Shown here one piece after another: positions 33,996 to 41,151 of a DNA stretch of 64,000 nt; the first letter of the stretch is position 1; each line of letters starts with the position of its first letter. The position numbers and the translations under genes are program-made. The notes under the pieces were generated by a model. It saw only the letters and a program-made list of their open reading frames with translations, made no database searches and was not told the DNA's origin. Origin of the DNA: CAWDVR01 sp044869805 (GTDB lineage: Bacteria; Acidobacteriota; Thermoanaerobaculia; Multivoradales; SZUA-115). The stretch is taken from contig JBIOXV010000005.1 of assembly GCA_044869805.1 (NCBI GenBank), forward strand, positions 1 to 64,000. Reading direction: 5' to 3'.

Positions 33996-35792
33996 TCAGC
34001 GCATGAGGATCGGCACCGAGGTCCAGAACTGCTGCGGCACGTCGGCCCCGTTGTCCGTCAGCACCAGGATGAGCGAGGCCTGCTCGCCCCACGGGATGAG
34101 ATCACCGGCGCCCGAGATGATCAGGCGGTCCACTTCTCCCTCCTGCAGGTTGGTGAACTGGCTACCCTGGACGGAGATGGGATAGAAGTCCTGCTCCACC
34201 CGCAAGTAGAGCTCGTTCAGCGTGAAGTCCGCCGGCAGGGCGCCGGCGAAGGAGAGATCCAGCTCCAGGTCCAGCGGGTTGAAGCGGGAGGCGAGGCCCC
34301 TGGAGCCGGAGGCCGTGAGCGGCGGCGGCTGGTTGTGGCCGTGGCAGGGCACGCAGGGATCGGATCCCGGGGCCGGCTGCTTGCGGGCCGCGGCAGCGAT
34401 GTCGTCGAAGGAGAGCAGCGGCATCGCATCGAGGGTGACCGGCTCGCCGGTGAAGGCGTAGACCTCGGCCTGGCCCTCGTTCGGAGGACGGCAGGCGGGG
34501 GTGCCGGTGCGCGCCTGTTCGAGGAGCAGCGTGAGGCCCGAGCTGGCGTTGTAGAGCCGCTGGTTTCCGTACGCGATCTGATAGCTGCACGCGTCCTCCG
34601 TACAGGAGGCGACCGGCGTCCAGAGGAGCGGCCGCAGAGGATCCTCGATCAGACCGGCCAGGAGCGGCGCCACCAGGAAGCCGGAGAAGGTGGCGGTGGC
34701 GTAGGACGTCCCGGGCGGAGTGGGATGACCCTTCTCCGCCTGCGGGAGGGGACCCGGGAACAAGCAGATCCCATACCCCGGCATCAGCGCCGCGGCCTCG
34801 CCGGTGAGCTTCGGCGTCTCCCACGTCTCCTCCGTGATGCCGGTCTCCCAGAAGGCCGCGAGGTCTAGTGAGCCCGCGGCGAGCACGCCGGGCGCCACCG
34901 CCGGGTAGAGCAGATCCTGGTGGTTGCCCGCCGCGGCGACGAAAATCGTGCCCGGAGGCGGGATGCGCGCCTGAGACTTCAGGCGCAGGTGTTCGATCAC
35001 CTGGGCGATCTGGCAGACGATCCGGGTCTCGTCGCATTGGTCAGCAGCCACCCGGTCCTCGGGGTGCGCCAGGCGGCCGAAGCTCATGTTGACGACCAGC
35101 GGCGGCGGCACGCCCTGGACCTCGATCAGCTCGGCCAGGTTGCAGAGCCGGGTGAGCAGGTGGGCGTCGGTCTCTCCCCGGCGGGGGACGGACTCGAGGT
35201 CCTCGTCGGTCAACGGCAGGAGGCCGAGCGTCACCCCGGGGCCAGCGACCTGGCGAATCGTCCAGCCCACGCTCCAGCCGTGCGGGCCGTCCCAGTCGAC
35301 GACCGCCACCCACGGCTGGTTGGCGCCGAAGTTGAGCGGGTCGCCGAAGCACTGCCCCTGGTCGCACGGGAACCAGGGTGGCGGGAGCGTCACCGGCTTG
35401 ATCGGGTGCGGCGCGGGCAGGGGCGTAACGGACGTTCCCAGCGAGCCCAGCCGAGTGGACGGAACTACGGGCACCGGCTCGATCGGGCTCGGAGGGGCTG
35501 GGCCGCCGGTCAGGAAGCGGGGATAAAGCCGCGGCACCTCGATCCCCTTGGCGCGAGGGATCGCCGGCTCCGGCTCGGGCGCCAACGGCAGCGCGTTGGT
35601 CACCTGCAGATAGAACACGCCGTAGTGACCGCAAGCCACCCGCTTGTCGTTCTGGCCCTCGGGGTCGTCCTCGACGTCGAAGAGCTCCCAGGTGACCTGC
35701 TGCGCCGCCGCCTCCGGCCCCATGGTGGCCTGGAGCACGAGAGCGAAGACGGCAATGCAAAGCCCGTGGCGGCGCCTGTCCTTCCATTGCAT
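33996..35792 (-). CDS. secreted subtilisin-like (S8) protease with C-terminal CxxCH
   Basis: 598 aa with a signal peptide (LCIAVFALVLQATMGPEAAAQ). The protease core is recognisable but divergent: VAVVDWDGPHGWSV places the putative catalytic Asp (166 or 168) and His171 almost side by side, where classical subtilases have them about 30 residues apart; then VVNMSFGR, oxyanion Asn290 in AAAGN, and Ser363 in GTSYATATFSG. A Cys-rich segment and a CVPCH motif (residues 480-484, heme or metal) precede a C-terminal beta-rich domain. AAGGAGG lies eight bases before the ATG. Last gene of the sigma/CHAT operon, 31 bases after the previous stop codon. Confidence 0.75.
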   Translation of the reverse strand: MQWKDRRRHGLCIAVFALVLQATMGPEAAAQQVTWELFDVEDDPEGQNDKRVACGHYGVFYLQVTNALPLAPEPEPAIPRAKGIEVPRLYPRFLTGGPAPPSPIEPVPVVPSTRLGSLGTSVTPLPAPHPIKPVTLPPPWFPCDQGQCFGDPLNFGANQPWVAVVDWDGPHGWSVGWTIRQVAGPGVTLGLLPLTDEDLESVPRRGETDAHLLTRLCNLAELIEVQGVPPPLVVNMSFGRLAHPEDRVAADQCDETRIVCQIAQVIEHLRLKSQARIPPPGTIFVAAAGNHQDLLYPAVAPGVLAAGSLDLAAFWETGITEETWETPKLTGEAAALMPGYGICLFPGPLPQAEKGHPTPPGTSYATATFSGFLVAPLLAGLIEDPLRPLLWTPVASCTEDACSYQIAYGNQRLYNASSGLTLLLEQARTGTPACRPPNEGQAEVYAFTGEPVTLDAMPLLSFDDIAAAARKQPAPGSDPCVPCHGHNQPPPLTASGSRGLASRFNPLDLELDLSFAGALPADFTLNELYLRVEQDFYPISVQGSQFTNLQEGEVDRLIISGAGDLIPWGEQASLILVLTDNGADVPQQFWTSVPILMR

Positions 35793-35823
35793 GACCTTCC
35801 TCCTTGCCTCTGCCGCCTCGTAC

Positions 35824-36648
35824 CTAACGCTCTTCCGAGAGCGGGTCCTTCAGCTCGATGACCACCGGCAGCACCCGGCGGGCGCCCCCATCCTCCAAGG
35901 CCTGGACGGCGCCCTCGCCGGTGGCGAGCACGAGTCCTCGGGGCAGCTCTCCCTGCCGAGCGACGACCACGAAGAGCGTATGCGTGCCGGGCGCTTCGCC
36001 CACCAGGTCCTCGGCCTCGGCCTCGAGCACCACCGCCTCGGGTCGGGCCTCGATCTCGATCGCGCCGCCGGTCGGGAGCCTTTCGAGGCGGGCGCCTCGC
36101 TGCCGATAGAGCCCGTAGTCGACTCCGGCGACCGGCTCGCCCTCGGCCGTGGCCACGATCGACACCCGGGTCTGTGGCAGCGCCTGGGCGACGGCGGACC
36201 CCGGCCCATCCGTCGGCGCGCCGTCGCGCTCCACGGCCAGCCCCGCCACCTCGACCGCATACTCAGGGAGCGGCCGCTCGGGAGGCTGGCCGTCGCGCAG
36301 CAGCAGCCAGGGCAGGATGGCCGCCGCCACCAGCGCCGCGGCGGCCGCCCAGAGGCCGCGGCGGGGCGCCGGCCACGCCGCCGCCAGAACTGCCTCGCGC
36401 ACCCGGGGGATCGCTGCCGACTCCGCTGCCGGGACCGGGCGCACGGCGGCGAGCGCGAGGAGCCGGTGGCGCAGGGCCCTGTCGCGCGCCATCGCCAGCT
36501 CGAGCCGCTCCTCCTCCTCGGGTGGGAGTCGGCCGGCCCGGTAGTCGGCGAGCAGCGCCTCCGTAGGCCAGGCCGCGGCCTCGTCCGGGTCTTCGTCCTC
36601 CGCCTCGGCGAGCCGCGACAGGAGCTCCTCTGAATCGATCGACTTCAT
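35824..36648 (-). CDS. single-pass membrane protein, probable anti-sigma regulator
   Basis: 274 aa, family not certain. The cytoplasmic N terminus (residues 1-95) is acidic and helical with LLADYRAGRLPPEEEERLELAMARDRALRHRLLALA, the form seen in anti-sigma domains without a zinc motif. One transmembrane helix at about 100-117 (WAAAAALVAAAILPWLLL) is followed by a beta-rich extracytoplasmic domain (AVEVAGLAVERDG...RVSIVATAEGEPVAGVDYGLYRQ). Its position between the CHAT protein and the S8 protease, in an operon headed by an ECF sigma factor, fits a role as membrane sensor for that sigma factor. GGGAGG lies six bases before the ATG. Confidence 0.6.
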   Translation of the reverse strand: MKSIDSEELLSRLAEAEDEDPDEAAAWPTEALLADYRAGRLPPEEEERLELAMARDRALRHRLLALAAVRPVPAAESAAIPRVREAVLAAAWPAPRRGLWAAAAALVAAAILPWLLLRDGQPPERPLPEYAVEVAGLAVERDGAPTDGPGSAVAQALPQTRVSIVATAEGEPVAGVDYGLYRQRGARLERLPTGGAIEIEARPEAVVLEAEAEDLVGEAPGTHTLFVVVARQGELPRGLVLATGEGAVQALEDGGARRVLPVVIELKDPLSEER

Positions 36649-36651
36649 GCT

Positions 36652-39507
36652 TCACCTCCCTTTCGGCACCTGCTTCGCGCCGCCCACCCCTCCGACTACC
36701 GTAGGAGTCGTCACACCGGCGTTTTGCCTGCCGGAGTAAGGCGGCGGGCTGCCCGAGAGCAGCAGCAGCCCGGCCCACGCCGCCGCCGGCCAGCGCCCGC
36801 GCAGGCGGGCGAGGGCCTGGCCGTGGCTCTCCGGGACGCTCGCCCCGGCCGCCAGCGAAGTGTAGAAAGCCTGGTTGAACTCCCGCGCCACGGCATCGTC
36901 GAGGTTGCCGCGGCTCGCCACCACCCAGGCCGTGCCCCGCTGCGCGAAGAGGCCGGCCAGGCCGTAGAGCCCGCTGTCCGCCGTGGTCGGCGAACGGCCC
37001 GTCTTGCAGGCCGAGAGGTTCACCAGCTCTCGGGGAGCGGGCAGGGCCGCGAGATCGCTCGCCGTCAGCCGGCCGTCCGCCAGCTCCAGGTTCGAGAGCT
37101 CCGGGAATGCCGGGTCGTAGCGCCCGTGGGCATCGAGGTGGAGCCGGCCGGCGCTGGCGAGGCCGCCGGAGAGCGCCTGCACGGTGGCCGCCTCCCCGGC
37201 GAGGACGCGCGCCGCCGGGAACAGGCGCCGGTAGGTCTCGACCAGCGACCGGGCGCCCGCCAGGTTGCCGCGCGGATCGACGAGAAACCAGGCCTCGTCG
37301 CCGCGGGGCTCGGCGACCGCGGCCCCCCGGCCCTCGGCGGGCACGTGCACCACCGTCGCCCAGTCGGCGAGCCAACGCCTTCCACCGCCGCCGTGCGTGG
37401 CGGGCATCGTCGAGCGGCTCGCCGCGGCAAACTCCATCGGCAGGGCGGCCAGCGGCACGTCCTGCAGCAGGCCGTGGAGCGCGTAGGCCGTCTCCAGCGG
37501 CTGGCGCTCGAGTGCCGGAGGGGCCAGCGCGCGGGCCAGCGGCGAGAGCAGGCGCTGCCACTCTTCGTCGCCCGTCTGCCGGCGGTCGAGGGCGGACGAC
37601 ACTTCGGCGAGCAGGGCACGGAGCGCCCGGCGATCGAGCGGCGTGCGGCGCGCCAGGAGGACGCGCCCGTCGCGGCGGCGCTCGAGCAGCAAGATCTCGT
37701 TGGGCAGCGGTACGGCGCGAAACCCGGCCCACGCCTCGCGCGCCGGTTCGGTCTCGGCCGCGCAGCGGGGTACTTCGCGGGCCAGCTCCTGCGCTTCGCG
37801 CTTGAGATCGCGCACCACCGGCGCCAGCTCCTGGCGCCGCCGGCGCGAGGTCGGCGCCTCGAGGGCCAGCAGCTCAGCCAGCAGCTCGGCTCGCCGCTGG
37901 TCGGCGGCCTGCCAGCGGGCGGCGAGCGCCGGGGCCTCCGCCCGCGCTCGGCACAGGCGCTCCTGCTCGGCGGCGGCCAGCCGGTCGAGCCCAGCGAGCA
38001 GGGCCCAGGCTTCCTCGCCGCGGCCTAGCTCGACCTCGACCCGCGCCGCCTGGTAGTAGTCGTCGGCGCGCTGGCTCGGCCCCAGCGTCAGGTTCTGGCG
38101 CAGCTCGGCCGGGCTCGCCAGCTCGTAGGCGAGGAGGGCGCGCGCGAAGCTCCCGCGGGCGCCGGCGAGGTCGCCCTGGAGGCGGCGGGCCGCGCCGACG
38201 CAGGAGAGGCCCCAGACCGCCAGGCGCGGCGTCTCCTGCTCCGCGGCGAGCGGGGCGCAGGCCGCCAGGGCCGCGGGTGCGTCCCCCCGGCCGAGTGCGT
38301 AGAGGCCCTCCAGGAGCTCGATCCACGCGAGCAGGAAACGCTGCTTCGCCGAGGGTCCCGCCTCCTCGACCAACAGCCGCCTTGCCTCCTCTAGCTGGAG
38401 ATGCGGATCGCGGCCCTCGCGCAGCTCGACGTAGCCCAGGTTGATGCGGCCGTTGGCGAGCTCGAGGGGGCCCTCCTGCCAGGCCGGGCTGGTGAGTGCG
38501 TGCTCCAGCAGGCGCCGAGCTCGCCCCAGCTCGGCCGCGCCGGCGTCCGGATCGAGCAGCAGCAGCCAGGCGAGCTGGGTCTCGAGCATAGGCAGGAGCT
38601 CTGGCGCGCAGGGATAGCGCTCGCAGTCCTCGAGCTCGGCAGAGAGCAGCGCCACCGCCTCGGCCTGGGCGCCGAGCTCACCCAGCAGATCCGACTGGCT
38701 GATCGCCACCGCGAAACCCTCGGGCGCGGCCACGCGCTTGAACAGGTCGCCCGCCCGCCGCAGCTCCTGCCACGCGTCCCGCTCGCCGCCCGCGGCGAGG
38801 TCCACCTTGGCTCGCTCGAGTGCCGCGGAGGCCGCGAGCCAGCTCGCCGCCGGCCGGTCGAGCCAGGGCGGCAGCGCAGACAGGCGGCGACGTGCCTCGG
38901 CCAGGGCACCGGCGCTCCCCACCTGACGGGCTGCGTACGCCGCCACCAGGTCGATCTCCACGGCGAGAAACGGAAAGCCCTCGCTGGCGGCGCGGGCGCG
39001 CAGCCGGTCGGCGTCCTCCAAGCGGCGCTCGAAGCCCGGCCCGAGAAGCGAGGCGGCCAGCGCGCGGCGCTCGGCGTCGAGCGCGCGGTAGGCCGGGCGC
39101 TCCTCCAGGACGAGCGGCTGGCAGCTCAGTCGCCAGCGCCGGCCCTCCAGGCGGTCCTCGATCTCGGCGCACAGGCGGTGCCGGCCGGGACCTGCCGGGG
39201 GCGCCCGGAAACAGAGGGTGGTCCCGGCCCGTACCACGGGCGATGTGAAGCCGCCCCCTGCCGAGCCCTGCGCCGCGTACCACAGCCGCGCCTGCCAGTG
39301 GGTGGTGCCGAGGTGGCGCGGCGCCGCCAGGCAGAGCTCGATCGGCAGCTTCGCGCTCAGGAAGACGGGCGTCAGGCCGCCGTCCGGCCTCACCTCTCCC
39401 TCGGGGTGGCCGCGCAGCGCTACCACCACTTGCGGCGGCAGCGGCTCGCCGCCGGTGCAGGCCGCGACCCCCATGGCTAGCAGGGCGGCGAACGGCGTAC
39501 CTCTCAC
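36652..39507 (-). CDS. lipoprotein with TPRs and C-terminal CHAT (caspase-like) protease domain
   Basis: 951 aa. GTG start overlapping the sigma stop (GTGA), then a lipoprotein signal peptide with lipobox GVAAC (Cys about residue 16), so the protein is exported. After a beta-rich segment (about 30-130) comes a long helical TPR-like region (about 170-560), a coiled region (about 560-640), and the CHAT domain (about 650-920). The catalytic dyad is present: His794 in LHLDAHGRYD and Cys834 in NLSACKTG, followed by GTAWVVASRGNLDDAVAREF. CHAT peptidases are caspase relatives that need activation. Most are cytoplasmic; an exported one next to a secreted S8 protease is unusual. Confidence 0.82.
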   Translation of the reverse strand: MRGTPFAALLAMGVAACTGGEPLPPQVVVALRGHPEGEVRPDGGLTPVFLSAKLPIELCLAAPRHLGTTHWQARLWYAAQGSAGGGFTSPVVRAGTTLCFRAPPAGPGRHRLCAEIEDRLEGRRWRLSCQPLVLEERPAYRALDAERRALAASLLGPGFERRLEDADRLRARAASEGFPFLAVEIDLVAAYAARQVGSAGALAEARRRLSALPPWLDRPAASWLAASAALERAKVDLAAGGERDAWQELRRAGDLFKRVAAPEGFAVAISQSDLLGELGAQAEAVALLSAELEDCERYPCAPELLPMLETQLAWLLLLDPDAGAAELGRARRLLEHALTSPAWQEGPLELANGRINLGYVELREGRDPHLQLEEARRLLVEEAGPSAKQRFLLAWIELLEGLYALGRGDAPAALAACAPLAAEQETPRLAVWGLSCVGAARRLQGDLAGARGSFARALLAYELASPAELRQNLTLGPSQRADDYYQAARVEVELGRGEEAWALLAGLDRLAAAEQERLCRARAEAPALAARWQAADQRRAELLAELLALEAPTSRRRRQELAPVVRDLKREAQELAREVPRCAAETEPAREAWAGFRAVPLPNEILLLERRRDGRVLLARRTPLDRRALRALLAEVSSALDRRQTGDEEWQRLLSPLARALAPPALERQPLETAYALHGLLQDVPLAALPMEFAAASRSTMPATHGGGGRRWLADWATVVHVPAEGRGAAVAEPRGDEAWFLVDPRGNLAGARSLVETYRRLFPAARVLAGEAATVQALSGGLASAGRLHLDAHGRYDPAFPELSNLELADGRLTASDLAALPAPRELVNLSACKTGRSPTTADSGLYGLAGLFAQRGTAWVVASRGNLDDAVAREFNQAFYTSLAAGASVPESHGQALARLRGRWPAAAWAGLLLLSGSPPPYSGRQNAGVTTPTVVGGVGGAKQVPKGR

Positions 39508-40106
39508 ACCTCCGGGCCTCCGAACAGGCGCAACCGCTCGGCGCAGCGCAGAACGGCCTGGTTCAGGTCCTGCCGCAGCTTGTACGTTGCCTTGAGCGAC
39601 CATCCCGTGACCGCGGCGATCTCGTCCGGGGTCAACCCGTCACGGAAGCGGAGCTTGTAGTAGAGGTACAGCCGCGTGCCGGCCTCCCGCAGGCAGGCGG
39701 CGAGGCGCAGCAGGGCGTCGCGGTCCACGGCGCGCGTTTCCGCGCGGGCCGCCGCCGGGATCTCGGCATAGTCGCTCAAGGGGACCACCTTGCGCACCGC
39801 CGCCGAGCGCCGCCGGTTGCTGGCCAGGCCGCAGGCCTCGTCCCACAGGAAGCGCTCGATTTCCTCGCTGCCGATGGGCCGCGCCTGCCGGCGCTCGAGG
39901 AAGGCGGCGAGCACCCGCCGCTGATTGCGCAGCACGAGCAGGAAAGTCTCCTGCAAGAGGTCCTCGAGCTCGGCTTCGCCGAGGTAGGCGTAGCGCTGGC
40001 GCAGGCGGCGGAAGAGGCGGGGCGCGAACGAGTCGTAGAGCCAGGCAGCGGCGGCACGGTTGCCGTCCAGCAGGCGCCTCAGGGTGTCGCCGGGAGAAAG
40101 GTCCAT
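39504..40106 (-). CDS. ECF-like sigma factor heading the CHAT/S8 operon
   Basis: 200 aa. Region 2 at about residues 18-90 (AAAWLYDSFAPRLFRRL, AELEDLLQETFLLVLRN) and region 4 at about 135-190 (LYLYYKLRFRDGLTPDEIAAVTGWSLKATYKLRQDLNQAVLRC). The linker (GSEEIERFLWDEACGLASNRRR) is typical of sigma factors found beside protein-kinase or protease cassettes. It overlaps the CHAT gene by four bases, so both are made together. A TAGAAT sequence about 45 bases upstream may be part of the promoter, but no -35 box is clear. Confidence 0.85.
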   Translation of the reverse strand: MDLSPGDTLRRLLDGNRAAAAWLYDSFAPRLFRRLRQRYAYLGEAELEDLLQETFLLVLRNQRRVLAAFLERRQARPIGSEEIERFLWDEACGLASNRRRSAAVRKVVPLSDYAEIPAAARAETRAVDRDALLRLAACLREAGTRLYLYYKLRFRDGLTPDEIAAVTGWSLKATYKLRQDLNQAVLRCAERLRLFGGPEV

Positions 40107-40168
40107 CACGCGGGCTGGGGTTCGGGCCTCGCAGGCCTTGGCGGAATTCTAGTCTGGATAGAAGGTGG

Positions 40169-40201
40169 CTCCCGCGCCAGCCTGGACGGCCGGCGCGGGA
40201 G
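40169..40201. terminator. strong GC hairpin between the 240-aa protein gene and the CHAT operon
   Basis: A perfect 10-bp inverted repeat CTCCCGCGCC / GGCGCGGGAG with a 13-base loop lies 36 bases after the stop of the minus-strand gene ending at 40237 and 63 bases before the sigma gene. There is no T tract, so it may act as an attenuator or partial terminator. Confidence 0.45.
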
Positions 40202-40236
40202 AGCCCAGGGAGATGCTGTGGGAGTGGTGCCCCGCC

Positions 40237-40959
40237 TCAGGCCGCGAAGGCGAGCTCCTCGTGCACGCGGGCTTCGAGCCGCCGGCGGTGCGGGCCCTGC
40301 TTGACCGCGGTCTGGAGCAGGAAGAGGTCCATCGCCACGTCCTGGCGGATGAAGACGTACTCGTCGTGGCGGATGGCCGTCTCGCAGGCGGCGCGCTCGG
40401 CCGGCTCGGCGTACGGGATGCGCCAGGCCAGGATGTGGATCGAGCGCAGGACCTGCATGGTCTCGACCGGGGCGAACAGATCGCGCAGCACCTCGCGCGC
40501 CTGCCCACCCAAGGCGAAGCCCGGCACACCGTCCTCCAGCTCGGCGCGGAACGCCTCGGGATCGCCGGAGGCCTCGTGGAGCTGGGCGCGGAAGATGCGG
40601 TCCGTGCAGGCCAGGCCGATCACCTCCCAGGTGGGCTCCCAGGCAATCGGGTCGGCGAGCTCGCGGCCGAAGTTCGCGGCCGCGGCCAGGCGGCCGAACT
40701 CGGCGAGCACCCCCCGCTCGAGCCCCTCCTCCCCCTCCCGGCTGCGGAAGATCAGGTCGTAGAAGTAGTAGAGGCCCTTGTTGTCCAGCCGATAGCCCAG
40801 CGTGCCCAGCACGTGCTTCTTCAGGCCCTCGACCTCCTCGTGGAGGGGCGCGAGCGTCGGCGAGACCCGCCCTCCCAACCGCGCGGCGCAGTCACTGCGG
40901 AATCCGCGGTCGCAGCAGGCGCGACCGACGACGGTCCAGAATGGGTTTCCCGTTGACAT
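40237..40959 (-). CDS. unknown protein with an internally repeated motif
   Basis: 240 aa, soluble, mostly helical, family not recognised. A motif occurs twice: FWTVVGRACCDRGFRSDC near residue 7 and TWEVIGLACTDRIFRAQL near residue 110, i.e. W-x-V-[VI]-G-x-AC-x-DR-x-FR. Each is followed by a helical region with Tyr- and Phe-rich helices (GLYYFYDLIFRS; DEYVFIRQDVAMDLFLLQ). The motif faintly recalls the helix of Nif11/NHLP-type leaders, but the likeness is too short for a claim. ATG at 40959 with GAGAGGTG upstream. It lies between the kinase gene and the CHAT operon on the same strand. Confidence 0.65.
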   Translation of the reverse strand: MSTGNPFWTVVGRACCDRGFRSDCAARLGGRVSPTLAPLHEEVEGLKKHVLGTLGYRLDNKGLYYFYDLIFRSREGEEGLERGVLAEFGRLAAAANFGRELADPIAWEPTWEVIGLACTDRIFRAQLHEASGDPEAFRAELEDGVPGFALGGQAREVLRDLFAPVETMQVLRSIHILAWRIPYAEPAERAACETAIRHDEYVFIRQDVAMDLFLLQTAVKQGPHRRRLEARVHEELAFAA

Positions 40960-41151
40960 GGCGTTCACCTCTCGCATAGCGATCGTGGTTTAGCAGACCG
41001 CGGGCGGCCGGCTGCCGGCCATGCGGAGGCTTCCGGAAGGGAGCGCGCCATCCTCCGCACGGCCGCAGGCCCGAGCTTTACTGCGCCCGTTCTCTGCTCC
41101 GTTCAGCGGAGTAGACGGAACTACAAAAGGATTTCCTGGAGGAACAAGAAG

